The notes beneath the pieces are model-generated. The model had not been told where the DNA came from. It worked only from the letters and a program-made list of their open reading frames with translations, and did no database searches. This document shows, in pieces, positions 24,755 through 33,966 of a DNA stretch of 64,000 nucleotides (the first letter of the stretch is position 1; each line of letters opens with the position of its first letter). The stretch comes from Pseudomonadota bacterium (GTDB lineage Bacteria; Myxococcota_A; Polyangia; Polyangiales; Polyangiaceae), in contig JAEYYX010000038.1 in assembly GCA_023428245.1 (NCBI GenBank), positions 1 through 64,000 on the forward strand, in the 5' to 3' direction. A program made the translations under genes and the position numbers.

Positions 24755-24777
24755 AGCGGAAAGAATCCCCGCTTTTT
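24755..24777 (+). terminator. Weak terminator-like hairpin after the symporter
   Basis: Arms AGCGG (24755-24759) and CCGCT (24769-24773) are followed by a five-T run. The stem is short, so confidence is limited. It lies between the symporter and the next gene. Confidence 0.4.
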
Positions 24778-24828
24778 CGACGTTGATTTTGAAAGCTTCC
24801 GTAGCCAAGTCGAGCTAGGGTCCGGCCC

Positions 24829-26166
24829 GTGTCGGACGCATCCCCGCCCCCTGCCGCCGAAGTTGACCCAAAGGGTCCTTGGCGCTCGTACAAGGAGCGG
24901 ATTTCCCGATTTTCAAAGCGGATCGTCAGGGCTCAAGAGCCAATCCGCATCCTGAACGCCGTCAAATGGCCGGTCCAGGTATGGACCGAGTTCCAGCGCT
25001 CGCGTTTTCGTGCCTTCCCGCCCGTCGAATACTCGGTGGACGACCTCGGCTACGACCCGGTGCTCAAGCGAGAAGAGCTCATCGAGCTCGAAGGAGACAT
25101 CCGGCGCGAGCTCGGAGACACCGATCCGATCGCGGCGATCTTGATCGCGACAGCTCGCGAGTATCGGCTCGTCGTCGAGATGCTCGAGCGGCGCGGCACG
25201 CCCGCCTTCTACGAACTATCTCGAGAACTCTACGGTTCATCGTCTGACATCTTCGCTGACGGCGTCACGAGCGTGCGCGACATCGCTCGTGACATGTACG
25301 AAATCCTGACAGGGATGGACGACACGAAGCTCGGACCGATTCCTTTACGAACCATCGAAGCCGAACAAGCCGTGGTGATGTTGAATGAGCGGCTTGCCCA
25401 TGTCTTCGGCGACAGTCGCATCCGCGTGATCGTTGATGACGGTATCGTCGCGGACGCTGCAGCAGGCAGCGACTACGTCAAGATCCGTGCTGGCGCCAAG
25501 TTCAGCCTCGAGGACATCCGCCTGCTCGAGGTCCACGAAGGCTGGGCCCATATCGGAACCAGCATGAACGGCCAGGCGCAGCCCGTCGCCTCGTGGCTCG
25601 CCAAAGGTCCACCTCGCACCGCCGCGACCCAAGAGGGACTTGCATCACTCCTCGAAGTGCTGACTTTCGCGAGCCACCCGACCCGCGCGCACCGCCTGAA
25701 CAATCGAGTTCTGGCCGTCGACAAGGCAGAATGCGGCGCCAGTTTTTACGATGTCTTCGAGTGGTTCCGAACCGAGGGCTACGACGAGGAGACTTGCTTC
25801 TGGAACACCCAGCGCATCTTTCGCGGGGGAACACTCGATGGCGGCGCTCCCTTCACGAAGGACATCGTTTACATGAAGGGCATCGTCCAGAACTACAACT
25901 TCCTCCACGCGGCGATCGCTCAGGGTCGCCCCGAGCTGATCCGCTGGCTATTCGTCGGCAAAGTGGCGCTCCCGGACATCCCAGTCCTCGAGGCCAGGGC
26001 CCACGAGGGCCTTGTCCGCCCCCCCCATTATGTCCCCGAGATCTTCAATGATCTGCGCGGGATCGCTATTTGGCTGAGCGTCGGCACGTTCTGGAGCAAG
26101 CTGAACTCCCACGCCGTCTTCAAACACTACGAGAAGGTGTTTTCCTATTTCAGGGCACCTGTCTGA
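24829..26166 (+). CDS. QEGLA-motif zincin protein (DUF1704, MATCAP-like)
   Basis: This 445-residue protein belongs to the family annotated as flavohemoglobin expression-modulating QEGLA motif proteins (DUF1704). Its eukaryotic relatives (KIAA0895/MATCAP) are tyrosine carboxypeptidases. The metalloprotease-like motif HEGWAHIGTSMNG has both metal-ligand histidines and the Glu, and the signature TQEGLASLLEVLTF follows about 40 residues later. The start is GTG with AGGG eight bases upstream. It has no signal peptide. It is 18 bases upstream of the DEAD-box helicase on the same strand, so it is probably co-transcribed. Its bacterial substrate is unknown. Confidence 0.85.
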   Translation: MSDASPPPAAEVDPKGPWRSYKERISRFSKRIVRAQEPIRILNAVKWPVQVWTEFQRSRFRAFPPVEYSVDDLGYDPVLKREELIELEGDIRRELGDTDPIAAILIATAREYRLVVEMLERRGTPAFYELSRELYGSSSDIFADGVTSVRDIARDMYEILTGMDDTKLGPIPLRTIEAEQAVVMLNERLAHVFGDSRIRVIVDDGIVADAAAGSDYVKIRAGAKFSLEDIRLLEVHEGWAHIGTSMNGQAQPVASWLAKGPPRTAATQEGLASLLEVLTFASHPTRAHRLNNRVLAVDKAECGASFYDVFEWFRTEGYDEETCFWNTQRIFRGGTLDGGAPFTKDIVYMKGIVQNYNFLHAAIAQGRPELIRWLFVGKVALPDIPVLEARAHEGLVRPPHYVPEIFNDLRGIAIWLSVGTFWSKLNSHAVFKHYEKVFSYFRAPV

Positions 26167-26184
26167 GAGAAAAATAAGTTAGAA

Positions 26185-27879
26185 ATGTCTGAAAACTTCG
26201 CCGAGCTCCCGCCTGAGCTCTCCCGAACCCTCGTCAAACGAGGTTTCCAATCCCTGACCCCCGTCCAGTCCGCAGTCATGGCGCAGGCCAGCGGTGACGC
26301 CGATCTCCGTATTTCCTCACAAACGGGCTCCGGCAAGACCGTCGCCGTTGGCATCGCGATCGCGCGCGCCCTGCTCGCAGAAGGACCGCGCCAAGGGAAG
26401 CCCTTTGGGCGCGCGCCTTCGGTCGTCTTGCTCACGCCCACACGCGAGCTCGCAGCCCAGGTTCAGCGGGAGCTCGAGTGGTTGCTCGCAGAGATCCCCG
26501 ACGCAAGCGTCGACGTCGTAACCGGCGGGACCAGCCTCGGCCTCGAGAGGAAGCGCCTAGCAAGCGGTCCACGCGTTATCGTCGGGACTCCGGGACGCCT
26601 CCTCGACCACCTCTCTGCCGGCGCATTCGACGGCTCGAAAACGACAACGGTCGTCCTCGACGAAGCCGACCAGATGCTCGACATGGGCTTCCGCGACGAG
26701 CTCGAGGGCATCCTGGAGAAGATCCCCCATCGCCTCCGGACACACCTCGTCTCCGCGACGTTCTCCGGTGAGGTCGAGCGCATGGCCTCCAAGTACCAGT
26801 CGAACCCTCAGCGCATCGAGGGAACGCCTCTTGGACAAGCGAACCAGGACATCGAGCACATCGCCCACGTCGTCGACATCCGCCACCGCTTCGACGCCCT
26901 CGTGAATATCCTGCTACTCGCTGCTGCGAAGCCTGAGGAGGAGATCGGCCGAACACTCGTCTTCACGCGCACGCGAGCCGACACGCTCGAGGTCGCGGAG
27001 AAGCTGGTCCGCGAAGGGATCCGCGCGGAGCCCATGAGCGGTGACCTTCCGCAAGCGCAGCGCACGCGCACACTCAAGGCCTTCCGAACCGGACAGATCA
27101 CGACCATCGTTGCGACGGATGTCGCGGCCCGCGGTCTCGACGTCCAAGGCGTCTCCCTCGTCGTTCATTACGATCCGCCGAGTGACGCCGACACGATGAC
27201 CCACCGAAGCGGGCGCACCGGCCGCGCAGGGCAGAAGGGAATCAGCGTCCTGCTCCTCCCTCCGCAGGCTCGTCGCCGGATTGAGCGCTTGCTCACCGAT
27301 GCCAAAATCAAGGCGACGTTCGGCCCGGTTCCCGCGCCTTCCAAGATCGTCAAGGCGTATCAGAAGCTCGGCAGACGGCGCGTCTACGCCGCACTCGAAG
27401 CAGAACTCCAGAAGCAGGCTGCTCCGGAAGAAATCGCGGCGCCGGGGGATGACTCGGAGGAATTCGTTCAGAAGCTCCTCACGGATCGCTCACCCGATCT
27501 GGTGATCAAAGCGCTCCTCTCGCTGCTCGAGGTCGCACCGCCGTGTCCGCCGCGAGAGGTCGTTCAAGCCCTCGAGCACCATGGGCATCCGCGCGATCGG
27601 GACCGCGGTCGCCCGCCGCGTCCGGGGTTCCGACCCGATCGGCCGCCGCGCCCCTTCCACGGCGAAGCTCGCCCGAAGGCTCCGGGTCCGGATCGCAGCC
27701 GCCCTGGACCGTCGCGCTCCAGTCCCTTCAGCGCACCCCGTCCGAGCTCGGGTGGCTTTGCTGGGCCGCGCCGTCGGGACGATCGCCCGCCTCACCCGGA
27801 CGCACCGCCCCGCGCCAAGATCCACGCTCAACGGAGCGCTCCTGGTATCAAGTTCCACAAAGGACGGGACCGCGGCTGA
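26185..27879 (+). CDS. DEAD-box ATP-dependent RNA helicase
   Basis: This 564-residue protein has all the core motifs: Q motif GFQSLTPVQ, motif I SQTGSGKT, Ia PTRELAAQ, Ib TPGR, II DEAD, III SAT, V ATDVAARGLDV and VI HRSGRTGRAG. The helicase core ends near residue 360. A linker with the helical stretch LGRRRVYAALEAELQK follows. The last 110 residues are an Arg/Pro/Gly-rich disordered tail that likely binds RNA. It has no DbpA-type RNA-binding domain. It acts in ribosome assembly or mRNA turnover by family analogy. It follows the QEGLA-motif gene closely. Confidence 0.95.
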   Translation: MSENFAELPPELSRTLVKRGFQSLTPVQSAVMAQASGDADLRISSQTGSGKTVAVGIAIARALLAEGPRQGKPFGRAPSVVLLTPTRELAAQVQRELEWLLAEIPDASVDVVTGGTSLGLERKRLASGPRVIVGTPGRLLDHLSAGAFDGSKTTTVVLDEADQMLDMGFRDELEGILEKIPHRLRTHLVSATFSGEVERMASKYQSNPQRIEGTPLGQANQDIEHIAHVVDIRHRFDALVNILLLAAAKPEEEIGRTLVFTRTRADTLEVAEKLVREGIRAEPMSGDLPQAQRTRTLKAFRTGQITTIVATDVAARGLDVQGVSLVVHYDPPSDADTMTHRSGRTGRAGQKGISVLLLPPQARRRIERLLTDAKIKATFGPVPAPSKIVKAYQKLGRRRVYAALEAELQKQAAPEEIAAPGDDSEEFVQKLLTDRSPDLVIKALLSLLEVAPPCPPREVVQALEHHGHPRDRDRGRPPRPGFRPDRPPRPFHGEARPKAPGPDRSRPGPSRSSPFSAPRPSSGGFAGPRRRDDRPPHPDAPPRAKIHAQRSAPGIKFHKGRDRG

Positions 27880-27979
27880 CCGGTTGCGAAAGAGGCTCGG
27901 TCGGCCGAAAAGGTACTCAACGCGAGGGATCGACCGGCCGAAAGGGCAAGGTCGGCAACTGCCCCGTGGAGCCCTATCG

Positions 27980-28999
27980 ATGATGTCCATCAGAACGAGC
28001 CTCTTCTTCGCGATTTTCCTGCTCTCGAACGCCTCCTTCGCCGAGGCGCGTTCCGAGTCCGACGCACGATCCGCTGTCGAAAATCCGCTCATCGAGGAGG
28101 CCCGCAAAGCTTTCGCCGAGGGGCGCTTGTTCATGGAAGAAGGACGCTACCGCGACGCGGTCGAGAAGTTTCGCATGGCGGCCCAGGTCAAAGACACCCC
28201 CGGTCTCCGCTATTATATCGCCTACTGCCTCGAACAGCTCGCCGAGCTCGTGGAAGCGAAGCGCGAGTACGATCGCGCAGCAGAACTGCTCTCGGGGTTC
28301 GAAGCCAACGACGTCCGAGAGCTTCTCCCCGAAGCCCAAGAGCGCATCAATCGAGCGCTGCCGTCCTTGACGCTCGTCGACTCGCTTCCCGGCGACGTCA
28401 TCCAGCTCGATGGCAGCGTGGTGCCGGCCGATGAGCTTCTCCGCATCAATCCCGGACATCACCTCCTCCGCGTCGTGCGCGGTGACGCGCCCGCCGTCGA
28501 GCGTTCAATCTCGCTGGCCCCGGGTGAACTAAGACAGATCTCCTTGCGCGATTTCACTCCGCTGCGCGCCCTACCGGAAAGATCTGAGGCAGCCCGCGTC
28601 CCCGAGCCAAGCTCAGACGAGCCCCGTCTCAAGCCGATTGTCTTTTGGTCGAGCGTCGGACTAGCGGCGGCAGGCGTCGGCGTAGGGCTGGGGGGATTCT
28701 TTCTGCGGGCCGACGCAGCGGACGAGTCGAACGCCCGAGCCTCTACGATCCGTGAGGAGACCTCCGGCGCAAGTCCCTGTGGCCCGACGGGCGTGGGACA
28801 CCCTGATTGCGCGGCGCTCGCCGCCGCCGGGGAGCGGCACCAGCTCGGCAATACGCTGTTCATCGCGGGTGCAATCGGAGCGGGGGCCGGATTGACGGGT
28901 GCCCTCTTGTCCCAGTTTCTGTGGCCGAAAGGCGAGGTCGAAATCGGGACAGCCGCCGCCCCAGACCTAGCGTGGCTCAGCGTGCGCGGTCGGTTCTAA
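27980..28999 (+). CDS. TPR-containing exported protein with two C-terminal TM helices
   Basis: This protein has 339 residues from the ATG at 27980, with GGAG nine bases upstream. It has a signal peptide (MMSIRTSLFFAIFLLSNASF). The TPR-like helices (about residues 35-125) include FAEGRLFMEEGRYRDAVEKF and YYIAYCLEQLAELVEAKREY. A PEGA-like beta region (about 130-200) contains DVIQLDGSVVPADELLRINP. TM helices lie near 220-245 and 295-320, with a Cys pair between them (GASPCGPTGVGHPDC). This is a common myxobacterial architecture of unknown role. The frame is open far upstream through the helicase tail, which I disregard. Confidence 0.72.
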   Translation: MMSIRTSLFFAIFLLSNASFAEARSESDARSAVENPLIEEARKAFAEGRLFMEEGRYRDAVEKFRMAAQVKDTPGLRYYIAYCLEQLAELVEAKREYDRAAELLSGFEANDVRELLPEAQERINRALPSLTLVDSLPGDVIQLDGSVVPADELLRINPGHHLLRVVRGDAPAVERSISLAPGELRQISLRDFTPLRALPERSEAARVPEPSSDEPRLKPIVFWSSVGLAAAGVGVGLGGFFLRADAADESNARASTIREETSGASPCGPTGVGHPDCAALAAAGERHQLGNTLFIAGAIGAGAGLTGALLSQFLWPKGEVEIGTAAAPDLAWLSVRGRF

Positions 29000-29009
29000 G
29001 CCTGCCGCC

Positions 29010-30041
29010 TCAAGGCGAAGCGCTCTCTTGCGCGCCTGTCGTGTCGGCAGAGCTCGAGTCCAGAGCGCGCGAGAGGCGTCGCTCCTTCGCTTGCGCGTCC
29101 TTCTCGCTGCGAATCGTCGAGCCCGTCATACGCTCCGCTGCGCAGAACTCCTCGTCGATTAACTTGCGGACAACAATACTGGCAGCGGTCAAGCCGAAGG
29201 TGCCCGTCACGAAAGAAGCCGTGCCGTCGATGCGCTGCCTGTGATCGCAGTCCGCGCGGCCTTCTTTGCCTCCGGGACAGACGCAGCGGAAGCCGGAACC
29301 ATGATCGTAGCTCGGAACGCTTGGTGCCGTCGGGGGTTCGACGCTGAAGACCGTAGGGACACCGGCGAGCTCGCCCTTCTCCCTCGTGAGGCCGTACTCC
29401 TGACGAAGACGCTTACGCACCATGGCCGCGAGCGGATCGTTATAGGTCTCCATCAGATCCGCGACTCGGACGAGGGTCGGATCCATCCGTGCCGCCGCGC
29501 CCATCACAGAAACCAGCGGAATCTTTCGCTCGATGCAGGTCGCAATGAGGTGAATCTTCGCGCTGATCGCGTCGATGGCGTCGATCACGTAGTCATAGTT
29601 CTCAGAGAGGATCGCTTCCGAGCTCGCGCGCCCATAGATCTCCTGAAGCGGCCGAATCTTGGCGGTCGGGTGGATCAGACGCAAACGCTCGGCCATGACA
29701 TCGACCTTCATGCGACCGATCGTGCCGCGCATCGCGTGGAGCTGACGATTGGTGTTCGTGATGCAGACAGTGTCAAAGTCGACGAGCGTAAGCGCTCCGA
29801 CCCCGCTCCGCGCGAGCGCCTCCGCCGCAAACGATCCTACACCGCCAACCCCCACGACGAGCACATGCGCCCCCGAGAGCCGGGCCATGCCGCCCTCAGA
29901 AAAGAGACGCGCCGAGCGATCGAAGCGACGTTCGAGCCGATAGCCGCCTTCGTCCTCCGAACTCTCAGGGCTCGCCGCGTCCCCCGGGGCGAGGATGTCC
30001 GACCGGGTCACGCCATCCAGGGTCATCGGGAGGGGCTTCAT
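29010..30041 (-). CDS. tcdA: tRNA threonylcarbamoyladenosine dehydratase, ThiF/MoeB family
   Basis: This E1-like enzyme cyclises t6A37 of tRNA to ct6A using ATP. It has 343 residues from the ATG at 30041, with AAAGG upstream. The Rossmann nucleotide motif is VLVVGVGGVGSFAAEALARS, followed by DFDTVCITNTNRQLHA and the Arg/Asp motif DYVIDAIDAISAKIHLI. The C-terminal part carries CVCPGG and TFGLTAASIVVRKLI, as in TcdA/CsdL. The N-terminal 50 residues are an unusual extension. It is co-directional with tatD, 34 bases downstream of it. Confidence 0.88.
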   Translation of the reverse strand: MKPLPMTLDGVTRSDILAPGDAASPESSEDEGGYRLERRFDRSARLFSEGGMARLSGAHVLVVGVGGVGSFAAEALARSGVGALTLVDFDTVCITNTNRQLHAMRGTIGRMKVDVMAERLRLIHPTAKIRPLQEIYGRASSEAILSENYDYVIDAIDAISAKIHLIATCIERKIPLVSVMGAAARMDPTLVRVADLMETYNDPLAAMVRKRLRQEYGLTREKGELAGVPTVFSVEPPTAPSVPSYDHGSGFRCVCPGGKEGRADCDHRQRIDGTASFVTGTFGLTAASIVVRKLIDEEFCAAERMTGSTIRSEKDAQAKERRLSRALDSSSADTTGAQESASP

Positions 30042-30075
30042 GCGGCGCCTTTCATGAACAAAGACCGGGGAAGGA

Positions 30076-30873
30076 TCAAGGCTGGAACGAGCATTGGAAG
30101 AGAGTTTCCGTGTTCTGGCGGATGGCCCCGGCCAGATCCTCAGGGTGCTCATCCCTGATTTCCGCAAGTCTGTGGACGACCTGGACCACACCTAGGAGGT
30201 CCTCGGTTTGGTCGGGGGCGTCCGTTTCGACCAAAATCCGATCGAGAGGGACTCGGGCAGCCGCACGAGCCAGGGGTGTGTCGGCATCGCTCCCCCGCCT
30301 CAGGAGCGACATCCCAAAGCCCAGATAGAGATCGCGCTTGAGGAGCTGCTCGGCAGACTCAGGACCTCCCGAGAAGCCGTGAACGACCCCGCCATACTCA
30401 GGAACGCAGGTCTTGAGCGCCCTGAGAAGCTCTCCCTCGGCGCGCACAAGGTGAACGATGATCGGTAAACGGAGTTGATTGGCGACTCGCACGGAAAGCT
30501 CGAAGAGCTTGGCTTGGTCGTCGAGACTCTCTATGTACTCTGGCTTGCTCTTGTCAAAGCCGGTCTCCCCGATCGCTACCGCGTCCAGTTCTTCCGCCGC
30601 TTCGACGAGCAGAGTCTCGACTTGGTCTGGACCGCCGAGGGATCGGAGCGTGCTCGCGGCAAAGTAGGGGTGCACTCCGACGGCGAACCTCACCGTCCCG
30701 AAGAGTCCGGCCGCGCCGAGCTGCGCGAGCACAGCCCTTCGTCTATCGATCGTGCCGAGATCGACCCCGGGCACGACCCAACCCCTGACTCCTCGAGCGC
30801 GCTCTGCTTCAAGGCGCGAGGCGAGCGCCGATTCACAGCGCGGATCATCCAAGTGAGCGTGACTGTCGATCAT
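30076..30873 (-). CDS. TatD family metal-dependent hydrolase/DNase
   Basis: This 265-residue TIM-barrel hydrolase has two-metal ligands visible: MIDSHAHLDD at the N-terminus, the Glu of AIGETGFDKS, HLVRAEGE, HGFSGGPESAE, and the Asp in LVETDAPDQTED. TatD-family proteins act as 3'-5' exonucleases or D-aminoacyl hydrolases depending on the member. Which TatD, YcfH or YjjV branch applies is not clear. It has no signal peptide. It is upstream of tcdA in the same operon. Confidence 0.9.
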   Translation of the reverse strand: MIDSHAHLDDPRCESALASRLEAERARGVRGWVVPGVDLGTIDRRRAVLAQLGAAGLFGTVRFAVGVHPYFAASTLRSLGGPDQVETLLVEAAEELDAVAIGETGFDKSKPEYIESLDDQAKLFELSVRVANQLRLPIIVHLVRAEGELLRALKTCVPEYGGVVHGFSGGPESAEQLLKRDLYLGFGMSLLRRGSDADTPLARAAARVPLDRILVETDAPDQTEDLLGVVQVVHRLAEIRDEHPEDLAGAIRQNTETLFQCSFQP

Positions 30874-31216
30874 CAGTTTTCTGGGCTCATTAAGAGAAGT
30901 CCTAGGTCGGACAGCTTAGCGGAGCGGAGCGAGTCCGTCCTCCCTCCGGCTCGCGGAAGGCACGGACGACTCGGGCGTCACGAGCTTCCCGCTCGACGGG
31001 GCCTTTGCGAGCGAACCCAGCCGAACTGGGAAGGCCGCCGAGGCCCGCGCCCTTTCGCTGCCCTCCCCGCGCGCCCTCGCACACTCGAGCCGAGCCGACC
31101 TGAGAGAAACAGGCTCAGGCTATGATGAGTCTCTAGTAGTCCTGTGATCTTTTGCCGCGAGCGGCATTTTTTGGGACGCGCTTTTGAGATGAAGAAGATG
31201 AGTTATCGTCTCCTCG
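30874..31216. other. 343-base divergent intergenic region
   Basis: This lies between the tatD start (minus) and the SRPBCC gene (plus). I see no supportable gene; the open frames are GC-rich shadows. Its one clear element is a small hairpin with a six-T run at 31153-31172, about 45 bases before the SRPBCC start codon. Confidence 0.6.
31153..31172 (+). terminator. Terminator-like hairpin upstream of the SRPBCC gene
   Basis: TGCCGC-GA-GCGGCA is followed by six T. The stem is short (five pairs around CGAG, plus flanking). No plus-strand gene precedes it, so it may be an attenuator or end a short untranslated transcript. Confidence 0.4.
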
Positions 31217-31678
31217 ATGCAGCTCCGAGCGGAGATTGAAGTCGCAGCCTCGCCGGAGAGCGTTTGGCACGTGCTGACCGACACGGTGCGCCTTCACGAG
31301 TGGAACCCCTTCATCACCCGCCTCGACGGCTCTCTCACAGAAGGCTCATCTGTCCAGGTTCACTTCACCTTGCCAGAAGGCACAGACCGCCGCATGCGAG
31401 CCCGGGTTATCGCCTCACAGCCGAGCGAAAACCTGCGCCTGGCCGGACACCTCGGACCAAGCTGGTTCCTCCGCGGAGAGCACTTTGCCGAGCTCGTTAT
31501 CTTGGACGAAGGGCGCACCCGGGTGGTCCATGGGCAAAACTTCGAGGGACTTCTCCTCCGCCTCGCGCCGAATACGATGACACGCGCGGCCCGCGCGCTC
31601 ACGCTCATGAACGCTGCGCTGAAAAAGCGCGTGGAGAGCCTGCCCGCGCGAGAGCAGGCGATGCGCTCCGCACCCTAA
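31217..31678 (+). CDS. SRPBCC-fold (START/Bet v1-like) domain protein
   Basis: This 153-residue protein consists of one helix-grip fold: EIEVAASPESVWHVLTDTVR, LHEWNPFITRLDG, then strands through HFAELVILDEGRTRVVHGQN, and the long C-terminal helix from about residue 120 (TMTRAARALTLMNAALKKRV). Such proteins bind hydrophobic ligands or act as cyclases, but nothing here fixes the ligand. It appears monocistronic. Confidence 0.8.
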   Translation: MQLRAEIEVAASPESVWHVLTDTVRLHEWNPFITRLDGSLTEGSSVQVHFTLPEGTDRRMRARVIASQPSENLRLAGHLGPSWFLRGEHFAELVILDEGRTRVVHGQNFEGLLLRLAPNTMTRAARALTLMNAALKKRVESLPAREQAMRSAP

Positions 31679-31868
31679 CTTGACGCCATCTGCGCGGCTG
31701 AACCCTCCATTTGGACGGGAAGCCGGGCCCGGATGCTCGTACCGTCAAAACTAGAACACGTCTCGTAAATGCCGCAGCGAAGCTCGCTGTCCGCCTTCAA
31801 GGGCGAGCGGGCAAGCGCTTTCGCCGTATTTTCCCGAGCTCTGCTCGACGGTTCCCAGCGTTTTCTTG

Positions 31869-31894
31869 TGCGCATCTCATTTTTGAGATGCGCA
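31869..31894. promoter_or_regulatory. Perfect 11-pair hairpin upstream of the GH9 gene
   Basis: The arms TGCGCATCTCA and TGAGATGCGCA flank a TTTT loop. It lies 38 bases before the GH9 ATG. No T-run follows on either strand, so an operator or leader hairpin is more likely than a terminator. The remaining bases of the 31679-31932 gap show nothing else clear. Confidence 0.5.
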
Positions 31895-31932
31895 TTGGTA
31901 GACCTTCCGCCTAGAAATCCTAGCTTCCCGCT

Positions 31933-33966
31933 ATGGTCCACCGGAACTGGAAGATCCTGCTCGCATGCCTCGCAGCAGGCGCTGTGCCGTTGTCGATCCT
32001 CTTCTGCGTGCCCGCGCGCGAGTGGGAGAAGATTGGACTCGAGGACGAGACCGCCACCGCCGCGAAGGCGCCCGAGCCGAAGGCAAAGGTGGAGCAGGGC
32101 TCGCCCGGAAAAGCCCCGGTCAGTCGCTACCTGGTCGTCGATCAGTTCGGCTACAGGCCAGAGATGAGAAAGGTCGCCGTACTCGTCGACCCAGTCGAGG
32201 GCTGGAACGAAAAGGACAGTTATGAGCCCGGCCCCGAGATCGAGGTCCGCCAGGCGCAAGATGACAAGGTCGTTTTCCGCGGCAAGCCCGAAGCCTGGAG
32301 AGGCGGAGCGCTCGACGTGACCTCGGGCGACCGCGGCCATTGGTTCGACTTCAGCGAACTCCGAGAACTCGGAAAGTACTACCTCTACGATCCCAAGAAT
32401 CAGCTCCGGAGCGGGGAGTTTGTCATCAAGGGCACCGCCTACGACCAGGTTCTCGCCGCGGCGCTCCGCGTCTTCTACTTCAATCGCGCCAACTTCGCCA
32501 AAGTCGCTCCTTTTGCCTGCATAGGTGAAAAGTGTTGGCTCCAAGGAGCTGATTACCTCGGCCCGTCACAGGACAAGTCCGCACGCAGCGTGCGCAAGCG
32601 TGACGATCCGAAGACCGAGCGGGACCTCCACGGTGGCTTCTGGGACGCCGGCGACGTCAACAAATACACGACGTTCATGTATTCCGTGATGCACCAGCTG
32701 CTCACCGCTTACGTCGAGAACCCCAACGCCTTCACGGACAACCTCAACATCCCCGAGTCCGGAAACGGGATCCCCGATCTGCTCGACGAGGTCGAGGTCG
32801 AGATTCGCTTCCTCGAGCGCATGCAACCGGAGGATCTCAAAGGAGGGGCCCTGGTCAAAGTCGGCAACATCGCCTTCGGCGATCCGAAGCCGGAGGCCTC
32901 CGATTTCCCTCGCTATTACTACCCGGAGTCCTGCTCCTCCGCTGTCATCACTGTCGCGAGCGTCTTCGCACAAGCTGCTCTTGTCTACGCGTCCGTGCCG
33001 AACCTCGAGCCACGCTCCGAAGAGCTCAAGAAACGCGCGCTCGCCGCCTTTTCCCACTACCAAAAGAACCCCAAGTCTGAAAGCTGCGACGATGGGACGA
33101 TTTTCGCGGGTGACGCCGACGTTTCGATTCCCGAACAGGACATGCGCGCCGTGAGCGCGGCTGTCTACCTTTACGCGCTCACGAACGACTCCCAGTTCCT
33201 CGAGTTCATCGAGAAGAACTGGCAGAAGACGCGCCCGTTCACCGAGGATCGCTGGAGCATCTACGATGCTCCTATCGGCGACGCTCTCTTGTATTTCGCG
33301 ACCGAGCCGAAGAACGCCTCGACCGCGCTCGCACAGGCCATCTTGAACAAGAAACGGGAGCAGTCAAAATCAGACATTTACGTGTTCGACCCTGAGAAGA
33401 GCCTCTACCGCTCGTACATGCGCCGCGACTCTTATCACTGGGGAAGCAATCAAGCCCGCGCCAACCACGGAAACACCGTATGGGATTTGGTGCAGTATCG
33501 ACTCGTGAGCGGCGAAGATCTCGAGCGCGCTATCGAGCGAAGCGCTGGTCTCTTGCATTGGTTCCACGGGGTGAACGCAATGGGCCTCGTGTATCTCTCG
33601 AACATGTACCCGTACGGCGCCGAGCGATCGGTGAACGAGATTTACCACGCCTGGTTTCGAGATGGTGATCCAGATTTCGACAATGCCCTCACATCGAGGC
33701 TCGGACCTGCTCCGGGCTACGTCGTCGGCGGGCCCAACCCGACCTACTGCCAGACGGAGCAAGACCACGTCTGCCGCGTCTCTCTCTTCCAGAAACAGCC
33801 GCCGGAAAAGGCCTACGTCGATTTTAACACGGGCTGGGCGCCGAAAGCTGACTTCGACATGTCGTGGTCACTCACCGAGCCTGCCACCTACTACCAAGCC
33901 GCATATGTGAAGCTTCTTTCGAAGTTCGTCGGGCGCCCCCTGCCCAAAGCCAACGCTCAAAGGTGA
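31933..33966 (+). CDS. Glycoside hydrolase family 9 (endoglucanase-like) protein
   Basis: This 677-residue protein has an N-terminal signal or anchor helix (LLACLAAGAVPLSILFCV), a linker, an Ig-like CelD-N domain (about residues 65-165, YLVVDQFGYRPEMRKVAVLV), then the GH9 (alpha/alpha)6 barrel. The nucleophile-activating motif is GGFWDAGDVNKYTTFMY. C-terminal signatures are YHWGSNQARANHGN, HWFHGVNAMGLVYLSNMYPYG, GYVVGGPNPTYC, and the proton-donor Glu in SWSLTEPATYYQAAYVKLL. It should cleave beta-1,4-glucans or related polymers outside the cytoplasm. The 3' end overlaps the convergent thioesterase gene by ten bases. Confidence 0.93.
   Translation: MVHRNWKILLACLAAGAVPLSILFCVPAREWEKIGLEDETATAAKAPEPKAKVEQGSPGKAPVSRYLVVDQFGYRPEMRKVAVLVDPVEGWNEKDSYEPGPEIEVRQAQDDKVVFRGKPEAWRGGALDVTSGDRGHWFDFSELRELGKYYLYDPKNQLRSGEFVIKGTAYDQVLAAALRVFYFNRANFAKVAPFACIGEKCWLQGADYLGPSQDKSARSVRKRDDPKTERDLHGGFWDAGDVNKYTTFMYSVMHQLLTAYVENPNAFTDNLNIPESGNGIPDLLDEVEVEIRFLERMQPEDLKGGALVKVGNIAFGDPKPEASDFPRYYYPESCSSAVITVASVFAQAALVYASVPNLEPRSEELKKRALAAFSHYQKNPKSESCDDGTIFAGDADVSIPEQDMRAVSAAVYLYALTNDSQFLEFIEKNWQKTRPFTEDRWSIYDAPIGDALLYFATEPKNASTALAQAILNKKREQSKSDIYVFDPEKSLYRSYMRRDSYHWGSNQARANHGNTVWDLVQYRLVSGEDLERAIERSAGLLHWFHGVNAMGLVYLSNMYPYGAERSVNEIYHAWFRDGDPDFDNALTSRLGPAPGYVVGGPNPTYCQTEQDHVCRVSLFQKQPPEKAYVDFNTGWAPKADFDMSWSLTEPATYYQAAYVKLLSKFVGRPLPKANAQR

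Noticed and set aside
23498..24808. 436-residue minus-strand frame opposite the symporter gene
   Set aside because: It is highly charged shadow protein without motifs, while the symporter motifs on the plus strand are clear.
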